Shown here: piece after piece, positions 18,985 to 26,901 of the stretch
Position numbering within the stretch: the stretch's first letter is position 1
Layout: each line of letters opens with the position of its first letter
Source: Gammaproteobacteria bacterium
Lineage (GTDB): Bacteria > Pseudomonadota > Gammaproteobacteria > Pseudomonadales > Azotimanducaceae
Direction of reading: 5' to 3'
Assembly (NCBI GenBank): GCA_028821515.1
Contig: JAPPGA010000055.1
Span: forward strand, 1-64,000
Length of the DNA stretch: 64,000 nucleotides
Position numbers and translations under genes: made by a program
Notes under the pieces: model-generated
The model's database searches: none
What the model was told of the DNA's origin: nothing
The model's input: only the letters and a program-made list of their open reading frames with translations

Positions 18985-19566
18985 CTACTCATTGGTGTCA
19001 AACTGGGGCTGCGGCCGATAGGTGGCCAACTTGGCGAACGGGACCGGGTGCCCCCGGTTGGCCATCGATTGCCGCTTCAGATGTTGCAGCATGTAGGCCT
19101 GCGCGCGTGCGCGCTCTTCCGCTGACAGCGCCGCCTCCATTGCAGGTTGCTCCGTAAGGCTCGCAGGTACGGGTACCTGTGCGATCGGGTCTACCGGCAG
19201 CTGTTCGCCCCCGGAACGCGGCACCGGGTACAGCCAGATGGAGAACACCGCCGACGCCGCGAGCCCGAGGAGGGCTGCCCCCGTCCGGAGGCCGAAGGGA
19301 CGGCGGCGAGAAACCGCCTCGACCGTCCCAGCAGACTCCTCGCCCGCGCCGGCGTCCACCGCTTCCCATAGACGTTCGATCGCATCCGAGCCATCCCTGG
19401 TATCCAGCGGATCGCCGGCCATCGCACTGCGCGCCAGGTGGAACCGGTCCCAGGCAGCGCGCAACTCGTCGTCTTTCCCTATTTCATCCAGGATCCGTCG
19501 CGTCTCAAGCTCGTGAGCCTCGCCATCCATGATGGCCGAGATCGCCTCTTTACGTTTATCAGTCAC
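18985..19566 (-). CDS. rseA: Anti-sigma-E factor RseA/MucA
   Basis: Single-pass inner-membrane anti-sigma factor that holds RpoE inactive until regulated proteolysis. The cytoplasmic N-terminus has the family motif KEAISAIMDGEAHELETRR followed by LRAAWDRFHLARSAM. One membrane segment, TGAALLGLAASAVFSIWLY, is near residues 95-115, and a short periplasmic tail contains MLQHLKRQSMA (MucA-like region that contacts RseB). The GTG at 19566 best fits the family start; a TTG at 19572 adds two residues. It is 19 bases downstream of rpoE and upstream of rseB. Confidence 0.9.
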   Translation of the reverse strand: MTDKRKEAISAIMDGEAHELETRRILDEIGKDDELRAAWDRFHLARSAMAGDPLDTRDGSDAIERLWEAVDAGAGEESAGTVEAVSRRRPFGLRTGAALLGLAASAVFSIWLYPVPRSGGEQLPVDPIAQVPVPASLTEQPAMEAALSAEERARAQAYMLQHLKRQSMANRGHPVPFAKLATYRPQPQFDTNE

Positions 19567-19585
19567 TTGCAACTACATCCCATAG

Positions 19586-20209
19586 CTAATCCCACGTCGT
19601 TGCTGCGCCATCCTGTCGGCGCCTTGGACCCGCCAGAAAGCGGATCTTCTCGTCTATCGCTTCGCGCGCCCGAAATATGCGGGAACGGACGGTGCCTACA
19701 GGACAATCCGTAATCTCGGCAATCTGTCGATAGCTTAGACCATCAAATTCCCTAAGAGTTACCGTCGTTCTCAAATCGTCCGGCAGGTCCGTGATCGCCT
19801 GCCTGATCGCGGCGGCGAGTTCATCCCGCCGAAGCGCCTGCTCCGGACTCTCCGAGTCTCGTAATGCATAGGTTCCGTCCGTCTCGACGAGTTGCTCGGC
19901 CGTGCTTACGTCGACATCCACCGTCGGAGTCCGGCGCGCGGACGCCGCGATGTAGTTCTTCGATGCGTTGATCGCGATTCGATAGAGCCAGGTGTAGAAG
20001 GCGCTGTCCCCACGAAAGTTCGGCAAGGCGCGGTAAGCCTTTATAAACGCCTCCTGCACGACGTCGTCGAGTTCCGCCTGGTCGCGCACGAACCGTCCCA
20101 CAAGCCCTCGAATCTTGTGGCGATATCGCAAAAACAGGAGGTCAAACGCACGTCGGTCCCCCTTCTGTACACGACGCACAAGTTCCTGGTCAGGCTCAAC
20201 CGCAGCCAA
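19586..20209 (-). CDS. rpoE: RNA polymerase sigma factor RpoE (AlgU-like)
   Basis: ECF sigma factor for envelope stress. Region 2 carries DQELVRRVQKGDRRAFDLLF and DDVVQEAFIKAYRALPNFRG, with FYTWLYRIAINASKNY after it. Region 4 carries REFDGLSYRQIAEITDCPVG and the recognition helix GTVRSRIFRAREAI. A TTG at 20209 is the only start that keeps the family N-terminus. Length 207 is slightly longer than E. coli (191). It is followed by rseA-rseB-rseC and is divergent from nadB, the gammaproteobacterial arrangement. I searched the 190-base upstream gap for an autoregulatory GAACTT/TCTGA promoter and did not find a convincing one. Confidence 0.96.
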   Translation of the reverse strand: MAAVEPDQELVRRVQKGDRRAFDLLFLRYRHKIRGLVGRFVRDQAELDDVVQEAFIKAYRALPNFRGDSAFYTWLYRIAINASKNYIAASARRTPTVDVDVSTAEQLVETDGTYALRDSESPEQALRRDELAAAIRQAITDLPDDLRTTVTLREFDGLSYRQIAEITDCPVGTVRSRIFRAREAIDEKIRFLAGPRRRQDGAATTWD

Positions 20210-20399
20210 CTATCGCATCCCGTTCGATTCTCCGGACACCCACGGCACTCCGGACCTACCCGTCCGACATTCTGCATCCTGTGCGCGGTATATACTAGCC
20301 TTCGGATCGCCTCAGGACGCTTATCGAGCAATCGAATGTCTTTCCGTTTCAATCGGATAGGGTCATTCTCAGACCCCATCGCCGGCACTTCGCAGATCC

Positions 20400-22043
20400 A
20401 TGAATAACCGGTATCGCACGGATGTGCTCATCATCGGCAGTGGGGCCGCAGGCCTTGCCGCCGCCCTCCGGGTAGCCGACCGGGCACGCGTCGTCGTGCT
20501 GTCGAAGGATCGCATAGACGGCGGGTCGACGAACCGCGCCCAGGGCGGAATCGCGGCAGTGACCGGTCCCGCAGACTCGCCCGAAGATCACATCCGGGAC
20601 ACGATCCGGGCGGGCGCGGGATTGTGCAATGAAGAGATCGTCCGCTACGCGGTCGAAAACGGCCCGGGGATCATCGAACGGCTTGTCGGCTACGGCCTGT
20701 CCTTCGATACCGACCGCGAGGCCGCCTTTCACCTGACCCGCGAGGGAGGACACAGCCACCGCCGAGTGCTGCACGTCGCCGATCACACCGGCCAGGCGAT
20801 CGAGGGCACCCTGACCCAGCGTGCCCTGGAACACCCCGGCATCGAGTTCATGATCGGCCGCGTTGCGATCGATGTGATTACCACCGGCAAGCTCGGACTG
20901 TCGCCCCAACGCGCTATCGGCGCCTACGTCTACAACCGGGCGACGGATGACGTGGAACTCATACAGGCGTCAAACGTCGTACTGGCGACCGGCGGCGCGA
21001 GCAAGGTCTACCTGTATACGAGCAACCCCGACGGTGCCACGGGAGACGGCACCGCGATGGCCTGGCGGGCCGGCTGCCGCGTCTCCAACATGGAGTTCAA
21101 CCAGTTCCACCCAACATGCCTCTATCACCCGCATGCAAAGTCGTTTCTCATCTCCGAGGCCGTGCGCGGCGAGGGTGGTCGCCTCCTGTTGCCGAACGGG
21201 CAGCGGTTCATGGACCGCTTCGACCCGCGGGGCGAACTGGCGTCCCGCGATATCGTCGCGCGCGCCATCGACCACGAAATGAAACGATTGGGGGCCGACT
21301 GCGTCTACCTCGACATCAGCCACCGCTCGGTGGATTTCATCGAATCGCATTTCCCGACCATTCGTGCACGCTGCGAGCGGTTCGGCATCGACATGACAAC
21401 AGAGCCGATACCCGTGGTGCCCGCCGCGCACTACACCTGCGGCGGTGTCCTGGTCGACCAGCACGGCGCGACGGACGTCCCCGGCCTCTATGCCATCGGC
21501 GAAACCGCCTGCACCGGACTGCATGGGGCGAACCGGCTCGCAAGCAATTCGCTGCTTGAATGCATGGTCTTCGCCCACGCCGCCGCAGACCACATCCTCC
21601 AGCGACTCGACCGTTCGAAGGTCCGGTTGCCGCCCGCTCCCGCCTGGGATGCCAGCCGCGTCACCGACTCGGACGAAGATGTAGTGCTGTCCCACAACTG
21701 GGACGAACTACGCCGCTTCATGTGGGACTACGTCGGGATCGTGCGCACGAACAAACGCCTCGAACGCGCATTTCGGCGGATCAAACTGCTGAAGAAGGAA
21801 GTGCACGAGTACTACGCGAACCATCACATTTCAAACGATCTCATCGAACTGCGCAACGTCATCCTGGTAGCCGAACTCATGGTGCGTTGTGCCATGTCGC
21901 GCCGGGAGAGCCGTGGCCTGCACTACACCCTGGACTATCCCCATACACTGAATCGCGCGGTGCCCAGCGTACTCAGCCCGAGCACGGATTCGTGGGATTT
22001 CCTTCAGCCCCTCGCGGCACGCCGCAGCCGGGCGAAGTCCTGA
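20400..22043 (+). CDS. nadB: L-aspartate oxidase
   Basis: FAD-dependent oxidation of L-aspartate to iminoaspartate, the first step of de novo NAD synthesis. The N-terminal dinucleotide motif is [19 protein letters not shown], followed by the FAD-contacting [14 protein letters not shown]. The active-site region includes the segment from [11 protein letters not shown] to [12 protein letters not shown], and HYTCGGV is near residue 350. The C-terminal succinate dehydrogenase-like helical domain ends with [16 protein letters not shown]. Length 547 is standard. It is divergent from rpoE, and its last 40 bases overlap the convergent ygfX-like gene. Confidence 0.96.
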   Translation: MNNRYRTDVLIIGSGAAGLAAALRVADRARVVVLSKDRIDGGSTNRAQGGIAAVTGPADSPEDHIRDTIRAGAGLCNEEIVRYAVENGPGIIERLVGYGLSFDTDREAAFHLTREGGHSHRRVLHVADHTGQAIEGTLTQRALEHPGIEFMIGRVAIDVITTGKLGLSPQRAIGAYVYNRATDDVELIQASNVVLATGGASKVYLYTSNPDGATGDGTAMAWRAGCRVSNMEFNQFHPTCLYHPHAKSFLISEAVRGEGGRLLLPNGQRFMDRFDPRGELASRDIVARAIDHEMKRLGADCVYLDISHRSVDFIESHFPTIRARCERFGIDMTTEPIPVVPAAHYTCGGVLVDQHGATDVPGLYAIGETACTGLHGANRLASNSLLECMVFAHAAADHILQRLDRSKVRLPPAPAWDASRVTDSDEDVVLSHNWDELRRFMWDYVGIVRTNKRLERAFRRIKLLKKEVHEYYANHHISNDLIELRNVILVAELMVRCAMSRRESRGLHYTLDYPHTLNRAVPSVLSPSTDSWDFLQPLAARRSRAKS

Positions 22044-22516
22044 GCCGATAGCCGCCCGCGGCGCACCGGCAATACTCGCCGCGTGGTCGGTATGACAAGC
22101 CATCTCTGGGTCATCCAGCATGCGCCGGACAACCGGAGCACGGCATCCTGGCGGCGCACCTCGATATGGTCGTCGAAAGCGATCAACAGGTACGTTTCAC
22201 CCGGTCGCGCGCGAACGGACTTGAATGCGAGGCTCACCGTACACACGGCGATCCACCAGGGCGACAGGAGCGATCCGAGCGCGACCGCCAGCAACACGTG
22301 CAGCGCCGCGACGGCGACGAACCAGTCCGCGCCAAGCGACCACCGGACTTCATGGCGCCCGGAGAACCGGAGTTCCGGGTATGCCAATTGGTTGCCCCGG
22401 GATTCGGTAGTGTTCGGTCCTATCGTTCCTTTTCCATATGCCGCACCGCCGTTTCGCGGCAGGGACGGGATCCGAAAGCCGCGTGTGGCGAATCGTTTCG
22501 CCAGCCACCCCTTCAT
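22004..22516 (-). CDS. YgfX/CptA-like inner-membrane protein
   Basis: A 170-residue protein with one hydrophobic hairpin, [21 protein letters not shown] and [14 protein letters not shown] (about residues 60-100). The C-terminal soluble part reads [22 protein letters not shown] and ends [11 protein letters not shown]. This plan (two membrane helices, then a short beta domain ending in an F-x-LRR motif) fits the YgfX family, some of which act with YgfY/SdhE and have been described as CptA. The ATG overlaps the stop of the preceding secreted protein gene (ATGA), so the N-terminal 45 residues, which are long for the family, may be real. The 3' end overlaps convergent nadB by 40 bases. Confidence 0.6.
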   Translation of the reverse strand: MKGWLAKRFATRGFRIPSLPRNGGAAYGKGTIGPNTTESRGNQLAYPELRFSGRHEVRWSLGADWFVAVAALHVLLAVALGSLLSPWWIAVCTVSLAFKSVRARPGETYLLIAFDDHIEVRRQDAVLRLSGACWMTQRWLVIPTTRRVLPVRRGRLSAQDFARLRRAARG

Positions 22517-23079
22517 GGCGCCGGCGCCGGCAGTTCTTCCACGGTGACGCTGGGATCAGGACCATCGCCACAGTTCTTCTCCTGGAACACCTTTGACACG
22601 ATCGCAAGATCGCTCTCGAAACTCGTGAGCGAAAGCAGGTCCTGTATCGCGCGGCCTGCGTCTCGCACAGTTCTGATGCTCCTGTTGCCATCAAGCTGGT
22701 TTCCGACATTCCCCAACAGCAAATCTGCAAAAGTCTCCCCCATCAGAGAGCGCAATTCGTCGGCCATGGCCTTGCCATCATCTAGGCGTTCTTCGTCAAA
22801 GCAACCGCGGCGCGGAAATGCCAACTTCCGGAGATCCAGCTTACGAAAGCACCTTCGAGGATCAAACCTGTCCATTGAAGTTCTCCATTCCTGGCCGAGC
22901 AAAAAGTCCGGCAACCTGTCTCGCCGAAGCCTGACGTGCTGGTTGAGATTGCTTCGTGCCGCTTTCAACTCGGCGCACGATTTCCCCAACGCATCCTGCT
23001 CGAATGCAATCGAATCCGCAGCAACTGGCGTACCGATGAGTGCGGCGACAACGACGGACCACGCAACTCTTGCGAGCAT
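22513..23079 (-). CDS. Secreted hypothetical protein
   Basis: Not recognised. The ATG at 23079 gives 188 residues starting with a signal peptide (VAWSVVVAALIGTPVAADS) eight bases after the ung stop; the frame is open a little further into ung. The mature part is charged, with four cysteines (KSCAEL, RRCFRK, RGCFDE, KNCGDG) that could form disulfides in the periplasm, and a region MADELRSLMGETFADLLLG that looks helical. It ends in a proline-rich tail. It is translationally coupled (ATGA) to the ygfX-like membrane protein, so the two may work together. Composition is slightly less GC-rich than ung and lysS. Confidence 0.6.
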   Translation of the reverse strand: MLARVAWSVVVAALIGTPVAADSIAFEQDALGKSCAELKAARSNLNQHVRLRRDRLPDFLLGQEWRTSMDRFDPRRCFRKLDLRKLAFPRRGCFDEERLDDGKAMADELRSLMGETFADLLLGNVGNQLDGNRSIRTVRDAGRAIQDLLSLTSFESDLAIVSKVFQEKNCGDGPDPSVTVEELPAPAP

Positions 23080-23086
23080 CAGACCC

Positions 23087-23782
23087 TTAGTCGACAGCGA
23101 ACCAGTCAATGGGGTCGAACCCGCGGGCCTGAAGATAGCGATTCGCGCTCGAAAAGTGGCGGCAACCGAAGAAGCCCCGGGTCGCCGATAGCGGCGATGG
23201 GTGCGGAGCCGAGAGAACCAGGTGCCGGCGCGTGTCCACCAGCGCGCCCTTCCTTTGCGCGTAGCTGCCCCAGAGCATGAAGACCACCGACTCCCGCTGG
23301 TCCCTGATCACTTCCACGACGCGGTCGGTGAACGTCTCCCATCCGCGCCCCTGGTGGGAGCCTGCGCGTCCGCGCACCACCGTCAGCACGGAGTTCAACA
23401 ACAGCACCCCCTGCTTCGCCCAGGGTATGAGGCACCCGTGGCCCGGCGGCAATTCACCACCCACGTCGGAAGAGACCTCCTGGAATATGTTCTCGAGCGA
23501 TGGCGGACGGGGCACCCCGGGGCGGACCGAGAAACACAGGCCATGCGCCTGGTTCGGCCCGTGGTAGGGATCCTGGCCAATGACGACCACGCGCACGTCG
23601 GGTAGCGGCGTCAGGTTCAGCGCGGCGAAAATTTCGCTGCCCTTCGGATACACCACCTTGCGAGACCGTTTCTCGGCGACAAGGAACTCCCGGAGTTGGC
23701 GCATGTAAGGCTTCTCGAACTCCGGCAGGAGCGGCGTTTTCCACGACTCCTCCAGGACGACCCGATCCGCTGCTTCACTCAT
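23087..23782 (-). CDS. ung: Uracil-DNA glycosylase (family 1)
   Basis: Removes uracil from DNA as the first step of base-excision repair. The catalytic motif GQDPYHGPNQAHGLCFSV (with the water-activating Asp) is near residues 66-83, the uracil-contact region is LLNSVLTV, and the DNA-intercalation loop is HPSPLSATRGFFGCRHFS near 190-207. Length 231 is typical. The ATG overlaps the lysS stop by four bases (ATGA), placing ung in a prfB-lysS-ung unit. Confidence 0.96.
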   Translation of the reverse strand: MSEAADRVVLEESWKTPLLPEFEKPYMRQLREFLVAEKRSRKVVYPKGSEIFAALNLTPLPDVRVVVIGQDPYHGPNQAHGLCFSVRPGVPRPPSLENIFQEVSSDVGGELPPGHGCLIPWAKQGVLLLNSVLTVVRGRAGSHQGRGWETFTDRVVEVIRDQRESVVFMLWGSYAQRKGALVDTRRHLVLSAPHPSPLSATRGFFGCRHFSSANRYLQARGFDPIDWFAVD

Positions 23783-25263
23783 GGCTCGATCTTGCGCATC
23801 TGCGGGAACAGCAGCACGTCGCGGATCGAGGACGCGTCCGACAACAGCATCATCAACCGATCGATGCCCACCCCCTCGCCCGCCGTCGGCGGCATGCCGT
23901 ATTCCAGCGCCGCGATGTAGTCAGCGTCGTAGTGCATGGCCTCGTCATCGCCCCTGGACTTGCGCTCCGCCTGGGCCCTGAACCGCGCAGCCTGGTCGTC
24001 GGGATCGTTGATCTCGGAGAACCCGTTGGCGATTTCCCGGCCGCCCACGAAGTACTCGAACCGGTCCGCGAAGTTTGCGTCCGTGTCGTTGCGGCGGGCC
24101 AACGGAGAAACTTCAGTCGGATAGTGGGTGATGAACGTCGGTTGCGTGAGCTTGTGCTCGACATGCCGTTCGAACAACTCCGTCAAGATCCTGCCGCGAC
24201 CCCAATCCGCCTCGAGGTCGAGACCCATCCCGCCGGCGGCGACCGCAAGCCTTGACCGGTCCGCGAGGTCTTCCGCCGCGATACCCGTGTGCGCGATGAC
24301 CGCATCGGCCATCGTGTGGCGGGCGGCGGCCGCGCCGAAGTCGAATTCCGTGCCCTGCCAGGAGACGACGCTCGAACCGGTTACCGCCGAGGCAACTTCA
24401 CGCATCAGTTCTTCGGTCAGGCGCATCAGGTCCTCGAAAGTGCTGTACGCCTGGTAGAACTCGAGCATGGTGAACTCCGGGTTGTGCCGCCTCGAGAGGC
24501 CTTCGTTGCGGAAACTCCGGTTGATCTCGTATACGCGCTCGAAACCGCCCACGGTCAGTCGTTTCAGGTACAACTCCGGCGCGATGCGCAGGTAGAGGTC
24601 CATGTCGAGGGCATTGTGCCGCGTCACGAACGGACGCGCCGCGGCACCGCCGGGAATCGGATGCATCATCGGCGTCTCCACTTCCAGGTAGCCGCGTGCG
24701 TCGAAGAACCGGCGCAGTTCCGCCAGCAGTCGCGAACGCATGGCGAAGCGCGCGCGCGACTCGTCGCTCATGATGAGATCCAGGTAGCGTTGCCTGTACC
24801 TGACCTCGGTATCGGCCAGGCCATGGTATTTCTCGGGCAGGGGCCGCAACGCCTTGCTCAACAGGCAGATCGTCCCGGCGGCAACGGTGAGTTCTCCCCT
24901 GTTCGTCCGCATGAGCGTTCCGGAGACCCCGACGATGTCGCCAATGTCGTACAGCTCCCGGAAATCCTCGTACGCCGGGGCTCCGATGTCGTCGCTTCGC
25001 AGGTAACACTGAATGCGGCCGCTCACGTCCTGCAGCGTGACGAAACTCGCCCTGCCCATGACGCGGCGCAACATGATGCGGCCCGCGATCGTTACGGCTA
25101 TCGTGCTCGATTCAAGGGCCGACTTGTCCGTCTGGGCGTATGCCGCGTGCAGTTCTTGCGCAAGCGCCGTGCGTTCGAAGCCGTTGGGGTATGCCAGGTC
25201 GCGCTCGCGCAGGGCGGCCAGTTTCCTGCGGCGGACGGCCGCGATATCGCTTTCGTCCGGCAT
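23779..25263 (-). CDS. lysS: Lysyl-tRNA synthetase, class II
   Basis: Charges tRNA-Lys in the cytoplasm. The N-terminal OB-fold anticodon-binding domain includes ITIAGRIML-like strands and ASFVTLQDVSGRIQCYL. Class II motif 1 is in RSRLLAELRRFFDARGYLEVETPMM, motif 2 is FRNEGLSRRHNPEFTMLEFY, and motif 3 is GMPPTAGEGVGIDRLMMLL. Length 494 is standard. Its start codon shares one base with the prfB stop, the same prfB-lysS order as in E. coli. Confidence 0.97.
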   Translation of the reverse strand: MPDESDIAAVRRRKLAALRERDLAYPNGFERTALAQELHAAYAQTDKSALESSTIAVTIAGRIMLRRVMGRASFVTLQDVSGRIQCYLRSDDIGAPAYEDFRELYDIGDIVGVSGTLMRTNRGELTVAAGTICLLSKALRPLPEKYHGLADTEVRYRQRYLDLIMSDESRARFAMRSRLLAELRRFFDARGYLEVETPMMHPIPGGAAARPFVTRHNALDMDLYLRIAPELYLKRLTVGGFERVYEINRSFRNEGLSRRHNPEFTMLEFYQAYSTFEDLMRLTEELMREVASAVTGSSVVSWQGTEFDFGAAAARHTMADAVIAHTGIAAEDLADRSRLAVAAGGMGLDLEADWGRGRILTELFERHVEHKLTQPTFITHYPTEVSPLARRNDTDANFADRFEYFVGGREIANGFSEINDPDDQAARFRAQAERKSRGDDEAMHYDADYIAALEYGMPPTAGEGVGIDRLMMLLSDASSIRDVLLFPQMRKIEP

Positions 25264-26367
25264 CAGCGGTTGGACCCGGCCTTGAGGCTGGCCTCGATGA
25301 AGTCGTCGAGGTCGCCGTCGAGGACACTGTTGGGATCGCCACGCTCGACACCGGTGCGCAGGTCCTTGACGCGGGACTGATCGAGCACGTAGGACCGGAT
25401 CTGGTTGCCCCAGCCGATGTCGGCCTTGCTGTCTTCCACGGCCTGTTGTTCGGCCTGGCGCCTTCGCAGCTCGCGCTCGTAGAGCTTAGCCCGGAGCTGC
25501 TTGTAGGCATTGTCCTTGTTCTGGTGCTGCGAGCGTTCGCTCTGGCACTGCACGACGACCCCGGTAGGCAGGTGCGTCAACCGGACCGCCGAGTCGGTGC
25601 GGTTCACATGCTGTCCGCCCGCGCCGCTGGCGCGGTAAGTGTCGACGCGTACGTCGCTCGCCACGATTTCGATCTCGATGTCGTCCTCGACCTCCGGCGA
25701 CACGAAAACCGAGGCGAACGACGTGTGGCGCCGATTGCCCGCGTCGAACGGCGATTTGCGCACGAGTCGATGTACGCCGGTCTCGGTACGAAGCCAGCCG
25801 TATGCATGGTCTCCGCTGAACTGGACCGTGGCGCCCTTTATCCCTGCGACATCCCCGGCCGACAGGTCGACGATCTCGGTGTCGAAGTCCCTCCGCTCGC
25901 CCCAGCGCAGGTACATGCGCAGCAGCATCTCGGCCCAGTCCTGTGCCTCGGTGCCTCCGGAGCCCGACTGGATCTCGAGAAAAGCGTTGGCGGGGTCCAT
26001 CCGGTGGTTGAACATGCGGCGAAACTCGAGCTCGGCGAGCGTCGCTTCGATCCCGTCCAGGTCGCCGTCAACTTCGTCCAGGGCTTCCGCATCGCGCTCC
26101 GAGGCGGCGAGCTCCGCCAGTTCGGATGCGTCCGTCAACTCGGCGGCCACCGTCGCCAGTCCGCCGACCACCTTGCTCAGTGCGGCGCGCTCGCGCGACA
26201 GGGCCTGCGCCCGATCCTGGTCCTGCCAGAGATCCGGCGCTGCAAGCTCGCGCTCTACCTGCGCCAGGCGTTCTTGCCGGGAATCGTAGTCAAAGATACC
26301 CCCACAGCGCTTCGCGACGCGCGTCAAGATCCTTGATCCGGTCGCGGATCGAAGTGATTTCCGCCAT
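25263..26367 (-). CDS. prfB: Peptide chain release factor 2 (programmed +1 frameshift)
   Basis: Releases peptides at UAA and UGA codons. The gene starts at the ATG at 26367, reads 25 codons ending GGG TAT CTT, meets a TGA at 26292-26290, and continues in the +1 frame as Asp-Tyr-Asp (CTT TGA C read as CTT GAC), to give 367 residues. Position and site match E. coli RF2 exactly. The protein has the SPF codon-recognition tripeptide in [16 protein letters not shown] and the GGQ motif in [19 protein letters not shown] long unbroken frame starting at 26417 also covers the 3' part, but its first 40 or so residues are not RF2. The gene is followed by lysS. Confidence 0.97.
26289..26303 (-). promoter_or_regulatory. 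RF2 autoregulatory frameshift site
   Basis: On the minus strand ggggg is followed by tat and cttTGAc. The G-rich stretch three bases before CTT resembles the internal Shine-Dalgarno that stimulates +1 slippage in prfB. When RF2 is scarce, slow decoding of TGA favours the shift, so RF2 controls its own synthesis. Confidence 0.92.
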
Positions 26368-26389
26368 AGGAGTGCCCGGAAAAACGCGA

Positions 26390-26395
26390 ATTGTA
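26390..26395 (-). promoter_or_regulatory. Possible -10 element for prfB
   Basis: TACAAT on the minus strand, 22 bases before the prfB ATG. No good -35 hexamer is seen at 16-18 bases. Confidence 0.35.
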
Positions 26396-26519
26396 CCCTC
26401 TCGGGATGCGGACACACACCAAAGGCACCCCGGCCCCAATCCTCAACTGAATGGAGCCAGGGAGGGTCAGGGTGCAGGTCCCGGTTGTGAGGCGACAGCG
26501 TTGACGCCGCGCCGGATCC

Positions 26520-26825
26520 TTAGCCGGGGCGCCCCGTAGTCCAGTCCCACGCCCGCACATCGCACTCTGCGAACAGGTCCGCCTGGGCATATGGACTGTC
26601 GGCCACGAAGGCTCGCGCTTCGTCGAGCGAGGACGCCTCCATCACGAGCAATAGTCCGACAACGCTCTCACCATCGTCCGCGAGCGTCGGCCCGCCGTGA
26701 TGCACGACGACGCCGGCATGGGCGGGATGATCGCGAAGATAGGCCTGGAACGCTTCGCGCGTGTCGCTTCGCACCTGGGCCACGCCGGGCTTGTCCGTAA
26801 CGAATGCAGCAACATACATTGACAT
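26520..26825 (-). CDS. YciI-family protein
   Basis: Small cytoplasmic protein of the dimeric alpha-beta barrel YciI fold. The 101-residue sequence begins MYVAAFVTDKPGVAQVRSDT and contains FQAYLRDHPAHAGVVVHHGG and ARAFVADSPYAQADLFAECD, the last being the well-conserved YciI segment (FxxxDPYxxAGLF type). A His and Asp pair proposed as a pseudoactive site in the family is plausible at HPAH and DDGES. The biochemical role of YciI proteins is mostly unknown. It lies 76 bases downstream of the NCS2 permease gene in the same direction and may be the last gene of that unit. Confidence 0.8.
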   Translation of the reverse strand: MSMYVAAFVTDKPGVAQVRSDTREAFQAYLRDHPAHAGVVVHHGGPTLADDGESVVGLLLVMEASSLDEARAFVADSPYAQADLFAECDVRAWDWTTGRPG

Positions 26826-26901
26826 GCTCCTCTCGACTATGCGCGTTACGTTAGGCCATCGTTTCCGCGGCTGTCAACACACGCCGCGGCGCGCGCGACT
26901 G

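Noticed and set aside
20210-20399. Sigma-E autoregulatory promoter upstream of rpoE
   Set aside because: A tctga is present but no GAACTT at the right distance; tatact at 20291 has no -35 partner.
26368-26417. Extended prfB start at 26417
   Set aside because: It is in the post-shift frame and gives residues unrelated to RF2; the ATG at 26367 with the frameshift matches RF2 exactly.
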